Shown: positions 8,876 to 17,657 of the stretch, one piece after another
Layout of the letters: each line of letters opens with the position of its first letter
Numbering within the stretch: the first letter of the stretch is position 1
NCBI GenBank assembly: GCA_015709205.1
Contig: JACCQO010000005.1
Span: 114,946 to 178,945 of the forward strand
DNA length: 64,000 nucleotides
Direction of reading: 5' to 3'
Source: Desulfovibrionaceae bacterium
GTDB lineage: Bacteria; Desulfobacterota; Desulfovibrionia; Desulfovibrionales; Desulfovibrionaceae
Translations under genes and position numbers: made by a program
The notes under the pieces: generated by a model
Told to the model about the DNA's origin: nothing
The model's database searches: none
The model's input: the letters and a program-made list of their open reading frames with translations, nothing else

Positions 8876-10181
8876 GATCGTCTCCATTGACGGGAAAAGG
8901 GGGAGCGGAGAACAGGGGGATGCGCACGGTCACGCACAGGCCGCGCTCGCCCAGAGTGTCGACGTTGGCGGCCGAAATGTCCATACCCATGCTTTCGCCG
9001 AAGAATTTTACGAAGATGGTTCCCTGGCCGTACTGCTTGCCCCCGCGCTTTTTGGACTGCAGGGGGTGCTTGAAGAGCAGGCCGACCTGGTCGTCATCCA
9101 CGCCTCCCCCGTTGTCCGTCACGCGCAGCACCGCGACCTTGTCCTCCAGGTCGAACTCGACGGCCAGGGCGGGCCGGAAGGCGGCGTAGCGCGCGCGGTC
9201 GGTCTTGAGCAGGGCGAGCTGCCGGAATTCCAGGGCGCTCTGGCTGTTGCGGATCAGGTTGAGCAGGATTTCCCAGGTCTTGAAGGCGTCCAGGACCACG
9301 ACCTTGGGCGAGTCCGCCCAGCCCCTGTCCTCGACCGTGACCGTCAGGCGATGGCCGAAGCGGGCCTTGTCCTCTTCCAGGCGGCGGCGAAAGCACGCGG
9401 CCAGTTCGCCCAGGGTTTCGCGCTTGGGCGAGAAGGACAGGCGCGTCTCCAGGTTGCGCAGGTGGGTGAGGATGTTTTTCTGGAAAGGCTCCACGATCTG
9501 GCGGTAGAGTTCGTTTTCCTTGACCGGGGGCAGGTCGTTGACGATGGAATGGATCTGGGACTTCCAGGCGCCCTGGAGCAGGAGCAGTTCGTCCTTGACC
9601 TGGTTGGCCTGGGTCACGAGGTCGTGGGTCAGCTTTTCCGTGGCGACCATGAGTTCGAGCTTGCGGCGCTCGATGCGTTGCTCCTGGATGAACCGCTCGC
9701 GCTCCTCGCGTTCGTTGTCCGCCGGGGATTTGCGCTTGACCATGATGACCATGAAGATGAGGGGGATGACGTAGAGCACGAAGAAGGAGCGCGAGAGGTA
9801 GATGTAACGCGCGTACTGCATGCCGCCGGAAAGGAAGATGAGCCGCGAGAAGATGAAGGCGAAGAAGATGTTGAAGAAGGCCACGTAGAGCATGGTCTGC
9901 TTGCCGCCCAGCGACCAGGAGAAGTAGAGGCTGGAGACCACCAGGAAGACGCAGAAGATGTAGTTGCGGACCACGCTGACCATCAGCGAGTCCACGAGCA
10001 CGTAGATGAGCACGTAGGCGATGGCCAGCAGGGGCAGCCGCCACTGGCGCAGCCGGGAGAGCCGACCTTCGGGCGCGTCGTCCTGCGGGGCCTCGTCCTG
10101 GGCCGGGGAGGGCGCGGGCGTGTCTTCCTGGGGCGGCTTGGCCGTGCCGAAGAGTTTGCGGATCAGGCCTTCACGGGGCAT
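8844..10181 (-). CDS. Membrane sensor histidine kinase (atypical dimerisation region)
   Basis: A 445-residue membrane sensor. It has a Pro/Ala-rich cytoplasmic N-terminus, five or six closely packed hydrophobic segments (about residues 48-155) and then a long coiled coil. The C-terminal HATPase domain shows an N box (LLNLIRNSQSAL, ~305), a G1 box (VTDNGGGV, ~355) and a glycine-rich GQGTIFVKFF region. A standard HisKA H box is not evident; candidate histidines are in KLTHDLV and SQIHSIV. AGGAG lies 5 bases before the ATG. The small periplasmic loops suggest sensing within the membrane. It is translationally coupled to the unusual regulator downstream. Confidence 0.82.
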   Translation of the reverse strand: MPREGLIRKLFGTAKPPQEDTPAPSPAQDEAPQDDAPEGRLSRLRQWRLPLLAIAYVLIYVLVDSLMVSVVRNYIFCVFLVVSSLYFSWSLGGKQTMLYVAFFNIFFAFIFSRLIFLSGGMQYARYIYLSRSFFVLYVIPLIFMVIMVKRKSPADNEREERERFIQEQRIERRKLELMVATEKLTHDLVTQANQVKDELLLLQGAWKSQIHSIVNDLPPVKENELYRQIVEPFQKNILTHLRNLETRLSFSPKRETLGELAACFRRRLEEDKARFGHRLTVTVEDRGWADSPKVVVLDAFKTWEILLNLIRNSQSALEFRQLALLKTDRARYAAFRPALAVEFDLEDKVAVLRVTDNGGGVDDDQVGLLFKHPLQSKKRGGKQYGQGTIFVKFFGESMGMDISAANVDTLGERGLCVTVRIPLFSAPPFPVNGDDHATDDRTADA

Positions 10182-10299
10182 GCGGTCTCCTGTTGGCGCA
10201 TCGGGCGACGGGGTGCTTCGGGGCGCCGAGGTCTTCGTTCCGCGGCATCATCGCATTTGGATACTTGCATTTCAAGGCGCGAGCGTTTAGCAGACCACA

Positions 10300-10788
10300 A
10301 TGCCTGTGCATCGATCATACCGGGCGTTCGCCGACGGCGTCCGCCGCCAGATCCGGCTTTCCGCCCTGGCCCTGGCCGATCCGCTGTACTACGGCTCCCT
10401 GGCCTTGGGCTTTCTGGCCTGGTTCTCGCCCGTTCCCAAAAAGGTGATTGCCTGGGAATGGCTCCTCGTCAAGGCATATTACGAGGAATTCCTCTTCCGT
10501 TTCCTGATCCAGGAGGCCCTGGACCGGCTCTTCAAGCGGCGTTTTCGGTTGGGGCCGCTTTCCTTGGCCAACGTCCTGGCGTCCTTGTCCTTCTGTATGC
10601 TGCACCTGCCCAGCCAGGGGGTCGGCCGAGCCTTGCTCGTTTTCTTCCCTTCCCTTATCTTCGGCTGGGCATGGGACCGCTACCGCAGCATCCTGCCGGT
10701 GGGGTTCCTGCATTTTTTCTACAACTACTGCCTGTTCTACCGGTTCGGGGTTCCGATCTATTTTCCTCTGTTCGGGAACGGGGTATAG
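10300..10788 (+). CDS. CPBP-family intramembrane glutamic protease
   Basis: A 162-residue polytopic membrane protein. It has the three CPBP/Rce1-type motifs in order: EExxxR (YYEEFLFRFL), FxxxH (SFCMLHLP) and HxxxN (FLHFFYNY). In this family these residues form an intramembrane active site that cleaves prenylated, bacteriocin or surface-sorting substrates. The protein is shorter than many family members. It sits just upstream of the lipoprotein and gspG genes, but no dedicated substrate with a sorting tail was recognised. The ribosome site before this ATG is weak. A role in processing a secreted protein of this locus is only an inference. Confidence 0.8.
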   Translation: MPVHRSYRAFADGVRRQIRLSALALADPLYYGSLALGFLAWFSPVPKKVIAWEWLLVKAYYEEFLFRFLIQEALDRLFKRRFRLGPLSLANVLASLSFCMLHLPSQGVGRALLVFFPSLIFGWAWDRYRSILPVGFLHFFYNYCLFYRFGVPIYFPLFGNGV

Positions 10789-10820
10789 CAGTCCGCAACA
10801 CGCGTTCTGCCCAGGAAACC

Positions 10821-12314
10821 ATGGCGCATACGAGCGATAGCCACACTACGGGCCGCAGCGGAGGCCGCGCGATCGGGGGCACCGGAACCCCGGCGGGTTT
10901 TCCTGTCGCCGTCCGGCGGCCGGTGCGTCTGCTGGGCGCGGCCTGCGCGCTGCTCGCCCTCGCTTTCGTCCTCGGCGCCTGCGCCACCACCGAGGACGCG
11001 CCCGCGCCCTCCAACGTCATCGAGGTGCGCGAGCCCAAGCCCGCCGTGGTCTACCCCAAGCCCCTGGAGGGCGGCGAGGAACTGGGCATGTTCGGCCCGC
11101 GCCTGACCCTGCGCGAGTTCCTCACGCGCACCCTGCGCGAGGAGTATTTTTCCCTGGGCGACCTCTACGCCCCGCCGCCCGACGACTTCTTCAACATGTA
11201 CTTCACCCAGCTGCACATGGAGAACGCCGTGTTGCACCTGGCCAAGGACGTGGTCCACTACAGCGCCGACCCGGGCGGCCTGGCCGTGGCCCTGAAGAAC
11301 GGCAACCTGATGGTCTGGAGCGGGTGGTCCTGCCCGGGCGTCGCGGTGCCGGGCTCCTCGGGGGCGCGGTTCATGTCCTGGGATTCGGCCAGCCCGATCC
11401 TGGCGGCCTGCGACGCCGACGGCCTGCGCATCCGCCTGTTCGACCTGCGCCACTGCGCCCAGGTGCACACCATCGAACTGCGCAGCCCGGTGACGGCCAT
11501 GGCCCTGTCGCCCAAGGGCACCTGGCTCGGAGCGGTGACCGAGGTGCGCGACCTGGTGGTGGGGCGTTCCCTGGGCAACCTGCGCAAGGTGGCGGTGCTG
11601 CGCTTCGAGCCCGCGGCCATCGGTTTCTCGCCCCAGGAAGGGCTGATGCTCGTGCTCGACCAGGGCGGCTGGGTGACCATGTGGGCCCCGCACGCCGCGC
11701 GCTACGTGGACCGCTTTCAGATTTCGCCCGGGCCTTACGCCTCGGCCCGTTTCGCGGGCGACCGGCTGCACGTGGTCACCCGCGAGGGCCGGACCATGGA
11801 CTGGGACCTGGTCAAGCGCGCCGAGGTCGCGCCGGACGGCTCGCGTTCGCGGTTCTACGCCGAGGACGGCGTGCTCTACTACCGCACTTGGCAGCAGCGT
11901 CCGGTGAAGAAGATGCATCTGGGGCGGCCGGAACTGGCCGTGTGGCTTTCGCGCGGTGCGCACATGCTCCGGGTGCACGACATCGACGGCGGAGTGCGCT
12001 ACTATTCCGCGACCGACGGCTCGCAGCAGCCTCCGGTCGAGGCCGGGGACTGGCTGCCCCTGGATATGGACCCCGCCGAGGGCTTTTCCGTGGACGAACG
12101 GCGGTTCGTGCTCGCCGACGTGGTCTTCCAGAAGGACCACAAGCGGCTGATGTGCCGCACCGTGCCCGGCCAGGGATTTTTCCTGTGGTGGACCATGGTG
12201 CAGCGACCCGGCGAGTACCATCCGCACCCCGGCAAGCTTCCGGACCGGACGAATCTGGCCGCGGACGCGGCCGTGAGTTGGGTGGGCCTCGAGGCGCCGG
12301 AAAATCTACCCTGA
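10821..12314 (+). CDS. Propeller-like lipoprotein upstream of gspG
   Basis: A 497-residue predicted lipoprotein. A basic N-region and hydrophobic stretch end in a lipobox (LGAC), with the acylated Cys followed by ATTED. The mature part contains repeated short strands with WD/propeller-like character ([39 protein letters not shown]). The start is the ATG at 10821 with AGGA at 10813-10816. The gene ends 20 bp before the gspG start, so it very likely belongs to the gspG-N transcript. I do not recognise a named family. An accessory role in the type II system at the outer or inner membrane is plausible but not shown. Confidence 0.75.
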   Translation: MAHTSDSHTTGRSGGRAIGGTGTPAGFPVAVRRPVRLLGAACALLALAFVLGACATTEDAPAPSNVIEVREPKPAVVYPKPLEGGEELGMFGPRLTLREFLTRTLREEYFSLGDLYAPPPDDFFNMYFTQLHMENAVLHLAKDVVHYSADPGGLAVALKNGNLMVWSGWSCPGVAVPGSSGARFMSWDSASPILAACDADGLRIRLFDLRHCAQVHTIELRSPVTAMALSPKGTWLGAVTEVRDLVVGRSLGNLRKVAVLRFEPAAIGFSPQEGLMLVLDQGGWVTMWAPHAARYVDRFQISPGPYASARFAGDRLHVVTREGRTMDWDLVKRAEVAPDGSRSRFYAEDGVLYYRTWQQRPVKKMHLGRPELAVWLSRGAHMLRVHDIDGGVRYYSATDGSQQPPVEAGDWLPLDMDPAEGFSVDERRFVLADVVFQKDHKRLMCRTVPGQGFFLWWTMVQRPGEYHPHPGKLPDRTNLAADAAVSWVGLEAPENLP

Positions 12315-12334
12315 CCAAAGCAAGGAGCGGTTCT

Positions 12335-12781
12335 TTGGAAAAGCGTTACGCCCGGTCGGGCTTCAGCCTGATCGAACTCATGATCGTCATCGTCATCCTC
12401 GGCCTCCTGGCCTCGTTCCTGGTTCCCAAAATCATGGATCGGCCGGACGAGGCCCGCGTGACCAAGGCCTCGGTGGACATCCGCCAGCTGGAGTTCGCCC
12501 TCAAGCTCTACAAGCTCGACAACGGCGTGTACCCGACCACCGAACAGGGGCTCGCCGCCCTGGTGCGCAAGCCCACGGCCTCGCCCGTGCCGCGCAACTA
12601 CAAGAGCAGCGGCTACCTGGAGGGCAACTCCGCCCCGCGCGATCCCTGGGGGAACGAATACACGTACCGCAGCCCGGGCGAGGAAGGGCGCAACTACGAA
12701 ATCATCAGCCTGGGCGCGGACGGGGCTCCGGACGGAGAGGGCGTGAACGCGGACATCAAGAGCTGGGAGATCGGAAATTAG
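12335..12781 (+). CDS. gspG: Major pseudopilin GspG
   Basis: A 148-residue major pseudopilin. After a short basic leader (EKRYARSG) the type IV prepilin cleavage site G|FSLIEL appears, with the conserved Glu at mature position 5 and a hydrophobic helix ([19 protein letters not shown]). The C-terminal part has the GspG signature [13 protein letters not shown] and ends in the Asp-rich Ca-binding-type region. The start is a TTG at 12335 preceded by AGGAG at 12323-12327. There is no closer ATG that leaves the leader intact. The stop codon overlaps the presumed gspH start. Confidence 0.94.
   Translation: MEKRYARSGFSLIELMIVIVILGLLASFLVPKIMDRPDEARVTKASVDIRQLEFALKLYKLDNGVYPTTEQGLAALVRKPTASPVPRNYKSSGYLEGNSAPRDPWGNEYTYRSPGEEGRNYEIISLGADGAPDGEGVNADIKSWEIGN
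12765..12779 (+). promoter_or_regulatory. Ribosome site and AUU start of gspH
   Basis: GGGAG at 12765-12769 precedes an in-frame ATT at 12777-12779 by 7 bases. The gspH frame is open only back to a TGA at 12744-12746, and this stretch contains no ATG, GTG or TTG before the prepilin motif. The ATT shares one base with the gspG stop (ATTAG), similar to the ATGA overlaps elsewhere in the operon. AUU is a rare but known bacterial start codon. Confidence 0.6.
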
Positions 12782-13226
12782 GACGCGGCCCCGGGGGAGC
12801 GGGCGCGCGGGCTTCACGCTGCTGGAGCTGCTCGTCGTCCTGCTGATCATCGGCCTGGGCTGGTTCACCGTGCTGCCCAGTCTGGACCTGTCTCCCTCGG
12901 GCGGGCAGAAGGACCCGTACGCGGACCTGAACGCGGCCTTGGCCCGGATCCGGGACAAGGCCGTGAACACCTACCACACCCAGGCGGTCTACGTCTCCAT
13001 CGGCGGGGACAAGCTCTATTGGGGCACAGAGGAGATCGACCTGCCCGGCACGGTGGTCGATTGTTCCGTCAACCGCGTCTCCCTGGCCGTGTTTTCGCAG
13101 CAGTTTCCCTTCCGCGTCTACCGCGACGGCATCGTGGACGAGGTGCGCATCGAGTTGGAGGACAAGAGCGTTCTGGCCACGGACTCCATCGACGGCGTCT
13201 TCCGTCCGGCGGGGGAAAAGGGATGA
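12777..13226 (+). CDS. gspH: Minor pseudopilin GspH
   Basis: A minor pseudopilin of about 149 residues. The leader [11 protein letters not shown] is followed by the cleavage motif G|FTLLEL, with Glu at mature position 5, and the hydrophobic helix [16 protein letters not shown]. The remainder is a soluble beta-rich domain without Cys. The best start is the ATT at 12777; the ATG at 12870 would remove the entire prepilin signal. The gene lies directly after gspG and its TGA overlaps the gspI ATG (ATGA). GspH belongs to the pseudopilus tip complex with GspI, J and K. Confidence 0.86.
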   Translation: MRTRPRGSGRAGFTLLELLVVLLIIGLGWFTVLPSLDLSPSGGQKDPYADLNAALARIRDKAVNTYHTQAVYVSIGGDKLYWGTEEIDLPGTVVDCSVNRVSLAVFSQQFPFRVYRDGIVDEVRIELEDKSVLATDSIDGVFRPAGEKG

Positions 13227-13657
13227 GCGCCGACCGCAGTGCGACGCCCGCCGCGGCAGGAGCCTCCGGCTTCACGGTCATCGAGGTCCTGGTGGCCTTT
13301 TCCGTGGCCGCGATCCTCTCCCTGACCTTTCTCTCCGTGCAGCACCGCGCCGTGGAGGTGGCCTCGGAGTACGCCACCTCCTGGCAGGAGATCAACACGG
13401 CCGAGGAGTACTTCGCGCGGCGGCCCTTTCAGGAAACCCGGCGCGAAAGCCCGGGCTGGGTGGAGTGGGAGGAGGACCGCTCCGTGCGCCTGCGCGTGGA
13501 CAGCGACTCCCTGGCGCGCCTGACCGTGCCCGTGGACGAGCGTCTGGCGGGCGTGATCGATGGCGGCTGGACCATGCGCGAGTCCCTGCAGTTCACCGTG
13601 CGCCTGGAGCGCGACGGCCACGAGAGCGCCTGGGAGTGGGTCGGATGGCGCTACTAG
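13223..13657 (+). CDS. gspI: Minor pseudopilin GspI
   Basis: A 144-residue minor pseudopilin. The leader ends in ASG before FTVIEV (Glu at mature position 5), followed by the hydrophobic helix LVAFSVAAILSLTFLS. The order within the gsp cluster and the size fit GspI, which nucleates the tip complex. The start codon overlaps the gspH stop (ATGA at 13223-13226) with a purine-rich GGGGGAAAAGGG upstream. Its own end overlaps gspJ by 13 bases. Confidence 0.88.
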   Translation: MSADRSATPAAAGASGFTVIEVLVAFSVAAILSLTFLSVQHRAVEVASEYATSWQEINTAEEYFARRPFQETRRESPGWVEWEEDRSVRLRVDSDSLARLTVPVDERLAGVIDGGWTMRESLQFTVRLERDGHESAWEWVGWRY

Positions 13658-14235
13658 GATCCGCGCCGCGCGGCCGCCGGGGTGGATTCTCGCTCATCGA
13701 GATCCTCGTGGCCCTGGTCATCGTGGGCATCCTCACCGCGCTGTTGGGGCAGATCATGGAATCGCTCATGCAGGGCAGCACCGACCTGCGCGCCCGTTTC
13801 CGTCATGCGGACGACACATCCGCCATTCGGCGCCTGCTCCATCGCGACGTGCAATCCCTGCGGATTCTCGATCTTGAGGAGTGCGACAAGGACACCCTGG
13901 CGCTCTCCACCACCCATGACCTGTTGCAGGACGAGGCGTTTCCGGTATCCGTGGTCTGGGAGACGGCCCACGGCCGTCTGGTGCGCATCGAGCGCAACAA
14001 GGACATCAACTACATCAACAGCATCGACCTGGGCCGGGATGTGGCCGCCTTCAAGCTGGAGTTGCTCTCGGCACGAGAGGACCGCTGGCAGCGGGTCGAT
14101 CATTTCGGCGGCCAAACGGCACAAACCGCCCACATCACGGCCCTGCGGATCACCATCGGCTTCAAGGATTCCCAGTCCGTCGTCGTGGTGGAGCGCCTGC
14201 CCTATGCGATTACGGCCTATTCCGATGCGCACTGA
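13645..14235 (+). CDS. gspJ: Minor pseudopilin GspJ
   Basis: A 196-residue minor pseudopilin. The leader MALLGSAPRGRRGG is followed by FSLIEI with Glu at mature position 5 and a hydrophobic helix (LVALVIVGILTALLG). The C-terminal beta domain includes AHGRLVRIERN, consistent with GspJ. The start at 13645 has GGGAG at 13632-13636, inside the end of gspI. Overlaps on both sides indicate tight translational coupling across gspH-K. Confidence 0.88.
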   Translation: MALLGSAPRGRRGGFSLIEILVALVIVGILTALLGQIMESLMQGSTDLRARFRHADDTSAIRRLLHRDVQSLRILDLEECDKDTLALSTTHDLLQDEAFPVSVVWETAHGRLVRIERNKDINYINSIDLGRDVAAFKLELLSAREDRWQRVDHFGGQTAQTAHITALRITIGFKDSQSVVVVERLPYAITAYSDAH

Positions 14236-15166
14236 CGCCGCGCGCGGGCCGCGCTCGGGGGCGGCCATCATCCTGGTGCTGGTCTGCCTGCTGGCCCTGT
14301 CCAGCCTGGTGCTCGGCAACCAGGAACTGGCCTTCAAGGGCGCCTTTTCCGCGCGCCTGCTGGCCGAGGAGTACAAGGCCGACCTGATGGCCGAGTCGGC
14401 CCTGAATGTGGCCGTGGAATTGTTGCGCCGCGACGTGGACAATGCGTACGACACCCCGTTCGACCGCTGGGCCCAGCCCTGGCAGCGCGAGGGGGTGAAG
14501 CTGCGGATCACGCCGGAGAACGAACGCCTGGATTTGAATTCCTGCCTGAGCAAGGAACGTCACGAGCAGGCCCTCCGGAAAATGCTGTTCGGGGTCGAGA
14601 ACAGCAGGGTGCTGCTCATGACCCTGGCCGACTGGGCGGACGAGGACGAGGAGGAGCGCGTTCCCGGAGCCGAGGGACTGCGCTATGCGCGCATGTGGCC
14701 GCAGTACGTGCCGCGCAACGGCCCGCTGCAGTTGCCGGAGGAACTGCTCCTGGTGTCCGGTTGGCGGGCTGCGGCCGAACCCCTGCTGGACGACCTGACC
14801 GTGTACGGCAACGGGCGGGTGAACCTGAATTTCGTCAGCGAAAAGGTCTTTCGGGCCCTTTTCCCTGAGATCGAGTCCTCCTGGACACTGGTCGAGAATT
14901 GGCGCAGGACCAAAGGCTACAAGAGCGTGAGCGAGTTCCGCGATTCGATCGAGAAGCTGTCCTCCGACGACGAACTCTACAAGGAACTGCTCCAGTACGT
15001 GACCGTGGAGTCCCCGGCGTTCCGCGTGGATATTGAGGTCGATCTGCCTTTGGTGTATGAAAGGCGACGCTACATCGTACAACGGGAAGATGCGTCCGGT
15101 TCGATTCGGCCGGTGCGCATCCCGTTCGGGCACGTGCTGGAACTGAAATACAAAACCATCCCCTAG
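14225..15166 (+). CDS. gspK: Minor pseudopilin GspK
   Basis: A 313-residue protein, the large tip pseudopilin. The leader MRTDAARGPRSG precedes AAIILVLVCLLALSS. The mature N-terminus lacks the Glu at position 5, which is characteristic of GspK. The long insert domain carries the typical NERLDLNS and GRVNLNF segments (asparagine/leucine-rich SAM-like turns). It starts within the end of gspJ. GspK caps the pseudopilus, and the absence of Glu5 is thought to place it first in assembly. Confidence 0.9.
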   Translation: MRTDAARGPRSGAAIILVLVCLLALSSLVLGNQELAFKGAFSARLLAEEYKADLMAESALNVAVELLRRDVDNAYDTPFDRWAQPWQREGVKLRITPENERLDLNSCLSKERHEQALRKMLFGVENSRVLLMTLADWADEDEEERVPGAEGLRYARMWPQYVPRNGPLQLPEELLLVSGWRAAAEPLLDDLTVYGNGRVNLNFVSEKVFRALFPEIESSWTLVENWRRTKGYKSVSEFRDSIEKLSSDDELYKELLQYVTVESPAFRVDIEVDLPLVYERRRYIVQREDASGSIRPVRIPFGHVLELKYKTIP

Positions 15167-15192
15167 ACCGTGCCGCCCGGCGTCACCAGACC

Positions 15193-16305
15193 ATGAACTC
15201 CAACCGATTCTATCTCGTCCGCTTTCCCGAGGGCGGCCCGTCCTGGGAATTCTTCGACGGTCTGACCGTGAGCGAATGCCCGCCGCCCCCGGCCGGTTCC
15301 AAGGCCACGGTGGTGGCCCTGGTGCCGGACGGCCTGCTGTATTTCTACCAGCCCAAGGGGCTGACGGCCAAGGGCGAGCGCAGCCAGCGCGCCGCCGTCC
15401 GCCTGCAGATGCAGCACTTCCTGCCCCCGGCCGGAGACGGCCAGGAGATCGCCGCCTTCCGGGGCCCGTCCGGCAAGGTCCTCGGCCTGATCACCCGCCC
15501 CGGCCTGCGCGATTTCATGGAGGAACACGGCGACGTGTTCCGGCGCGCCACGCTGGTCACCAGTGCGTTTCTGCTGGCTTGGTCCGCGGCCGAGGCGCGC
15601 GGCGTCGGGGCCTGGACCTGGGGCAACGGCAGCGGCCCACGCGCCTTGTTCGCGGGCGGCGATCTGCATTATTTCACCGGGGGCGACGAGGAGCTGGCCG
15701 AGCGCGTGCAGGCCGCGAACCTGGACGAGAGCCCCGCGGACCTGTCTTGGACCGACGTCCTTGCCGCCCTGGCGCAGCACAAGACGCGCCTGGGACGGCT
15801 GGCCTTGCCCATCGGATCCCTGGGCGGCGGCGCGGGCCTGGATGCGTCCAAGGCTCGCCGCTTGGCCCTTGTCCTGGGGCTGGTGGGGCTGATGTTCTGT
15901 TTCGGCGAGGCCGCGCGCTGGTGGGGTGCCCGCGGCGAACTACAGGTCTGGCGCACGGCCCTGCGCCAGGAGTACGCCAAGGTCCTGTCCGATCCGAACG
16001 TCGCCGACCCCTACGGCAAGTTGCTGTTCCGGCTGGACCAGATGCAGAACAACGCCGTGGAGGGCGTGGACGTGCTCGCGCTGCTGACCGCGCTCAGCCG
16101 CCACGCGCCCGACGGTTTCATGGTCAAGTCCCTATCCCTGGGAACCAGAAACGGCCGCATCGAGGCCACCGCGCCGGACTACGCCGCCGTGGAGACCATG
16201 GTTGCGGCCCTTGCCGGCGTGGGCGGCTTCACCTTCACCTTGGATTCCGCCTCCAACGGGTCCGGCTCCGGGCCGGTGGACGTGACCTTGGGCGTGGCCT
16301 ATTGA
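15193..16305 (+). CDS. gspL: Type II secretion assembly-platform protein GspL
   Basis: A 370-residue bitopic inner-membrane protein. The N-terminal ~225 residues are cytoplasmic and actin-like by position. A single hydrophobic segment (ARRLALVLGLVGLMFCFGE) follows at ~235-252, then a periplasmic ferredoxin-like domain (VDVLALLTALSRHAPDGF to the C-terminus). GspL recruits GspE and contacts GspM. Sequence identity to classical GspL is weak, so the name rests on topology and the K-L-M-N order. It begins 26 bp after gspK. Confidence 0.75.
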   Translation: MNSNRFYLVRFPEGGPSWEFFDGLTVSECPPPPAGSKATVVALVPDGLLYFYQPKGLTAKGERSQRAAVRLQMQHFLPPAGDGQEIAAFRGPSGKVLGLITRPGLRDFMEEHGDVFRRATLVTSAFLLAWSAAEARGVGAWTWGNGSGPRALFAGGDLHYFTGGDEELAERVQAANLDESPADLSWTDVLAALAQHKTRLGRLALPIGSLGGGAGLDASKARRLALVLGLVGLMFCFGEAARWWGARGELQVWRTALRQEYAKVLSDPNVADPYGKLLFRLDQMQNNAVEGVDVLALLTALSRHAPDGFMVKSLSLGTRNGRIEATAPDYAAVETMVAALAGVGGFTFTLDSASNGSGSGPVDVTLGVAY

Positions 16306-16348
16306 CCGGCCTATCGATCGGCCTGTTAACGAGGACTGGCGAGAACGT

Positions 16349-16822
16349 ATGAGCATCGGAGAATTCCTGGGAGCGCGTGGAGCGCTGAACCTGCGGACCG
16401 TGGCCATGATCTGGATCGCGGCGTGGCTGGCGCTCTTCGTGTTGCTGTCCTGGCTGTCGGGCGGCGCGGAGCGGCAGTTGCGCTCGGTCAAGAGCGAGTA
16501 CGCGCGTTCCTCGGCCCTGGTGGAGAAGATTCTGGACAACCAGGCGGAACGCGGCGACCTGGCCGGGCAGGAGCCCGTGGCCGCGGCGCGCAAGGTGGGC
16601 GCGGATCTCGGCCTGGCCGGGGCCATGGCCTCGGTGCGCGAGGAGGAGGTCGGCGGCCGCAAGGGCGTGGCCCTGGTCTTCGATTCCCTGGACGGCCGCC
16701 AGTTCGTGGAGCTGATCAAGGCCCTGCGCGACCGCACGGGCATGACCGTGACCGCCCTTTCCCTGAGCCACCGCCTGGACGACCTCGAACGGGCCGACCT
16801 GAAACTGACCCTGGCGCGCTGA
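16349..16822 (+). CDS. gspM: Type II secretion assembly-platform protein GspM
   Basis: A small bitopic protein of 157 residues. It has a short cytoplasmic N-terminus, one membrane helix (TVAMIWIAAWLALFVLLSWL), a coiled region and a C-terminal periplasmic ferredoxin-like domain with FVELIKALRDRTGMTV. This topology and its place directly after gspL support GspM, which stabilises GspL. No catalytic residues are expected. Confidence 0.75.
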   Translation: MSIGEFLGARGALNLRTVAMIWIAAWLALFVLLSWLSGGAERQLRSVKSEYARSSALVEKILDNQAERGDLAGQEPVAAARKVGADLGLAGAMASVREEEVGGRKGVALVFDSLDGRQFVELIKALRDRTGMTVTALSLSHRLDDLERADLKLTLAR

Positions 16823-16844
16823 GGCGCGACCGGAAAGCCTACGC

Positions 16845-17561
16845 ATGAAACTCGCGGCACTGAGAAAATTTCTTCTGCACACGGGCCTGTTCCTGGCCGG
16901 GCTGGTCATCGGCGCGCTGCTCTTCGCGCCGTGGGACCAGCTCTGGACGCGCGCCCTGGTCCTGGCGGCCGGGCGGTTGCCCGTGTCCATGAGCTGGCGG
17001 CAGGTGGACGGCGCCTCGGCCACCTCGGTGCGCGTCAAGGGGCTGGCCTTCGCCACGCCCAAGGGCATGGTCGAGTTCTCCGAGGCGCGGCTGTCCCTGG
17101 GGCTGAGCCCGCTGGTGCGCCTGAGCCTGCGCACGGGCTCGCAGGTGTTCGACGTGTCCGCGTCCCTGGGCGGCGACGTGCGCCTGGGAGGCGGGGTGGA
17201 CGTGGGCGCGCTCCTGCCCGGCCGCAACATGGACGGCGGCCTGTCCCTGTCCGGCGCCCTGCACTTCGACACCTGGAAACGGCCGCCGAGTTCCGGCACT
17301 CTGGCGGCCTCGGCCTCCACGCTGGTCCTGCCCAACGCCATGCGCGTGGAGCAGATGCAGCTTGCCGCGGACCTCAAGGGGAGCGACCTGACCCTCAGGA
17401 GCTTCACCCTGGACAAGCCCGTGCCCATGGAGGCCGCGGGCACCGTGGCTCTGAACTTCCGGCGGCTCGCCGACTCCGAGGTCAACGTCACGGGCACGGC
17501 CAAGGTCGGTCCCACGGGCACGAAATTCAAGAAACAGGGCACGCTGGGCAGCCTGCTGTAG
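16845..17561 (+). CDS. gspN: Type II secretion protein GspN-like
   Basis: A 238-residue protein with one N-terminal membrane anchor (HTGLFLAGLVIGALLFAPWD) and a periplasmic beta-rich domain with AsmA/GspN-like repeats (SVRVKGLAFATPKG, LSLSGALHFDTW, AAGTVALNFRRLA). GspN is an accessory inner-membrane component present in only some type II systems. It is the last gene of the gspG-N run, 22 bp after gspM. The next gene, rlmH, converges on it. The prepilin peptidase gspO is not in this window. Confidence 0.72.
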   Translation: MKLAALRKFLLHTGLFLAGLVIGALLFAPWDQLWTRALVLAAGRLPVSMSWRQVDGASATSVRVKGLAFATPKGMVEFSEARLSLGLSPLVRLSLRTGSQVFDVSASLGGDVRLGGGVDVGALLPGRNMDGGLSLSGALHFDTWKRPPSSGTLAASASTLVLPNAMRVEQMQLAADLKGSDLTLRSFTLDKPVPMEAAGTVALNFRRLADSEVNVTGTAKVGPTGTKFKKQGTLGSLL

Positions 17562-17657
17562 GCCGTGCCGGGCGTGGGAAGGGGCGTGGCCGTGCGGCCG
17601 CGTGGTCCGCGCGTGGGCGGGCATTTCCTTTTTGGGGCAGGCGCGCTCTTGGGCGTC

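Noticed and set aside
8874-10820. Upstream part of the long plus-strand frame that contains the lipoprotein
   Set aside because: It is antisense to the histidine kinase and runs through the protease gene in another frame. The lipoprotein start at 10821 has a ribosome site and lipobox.
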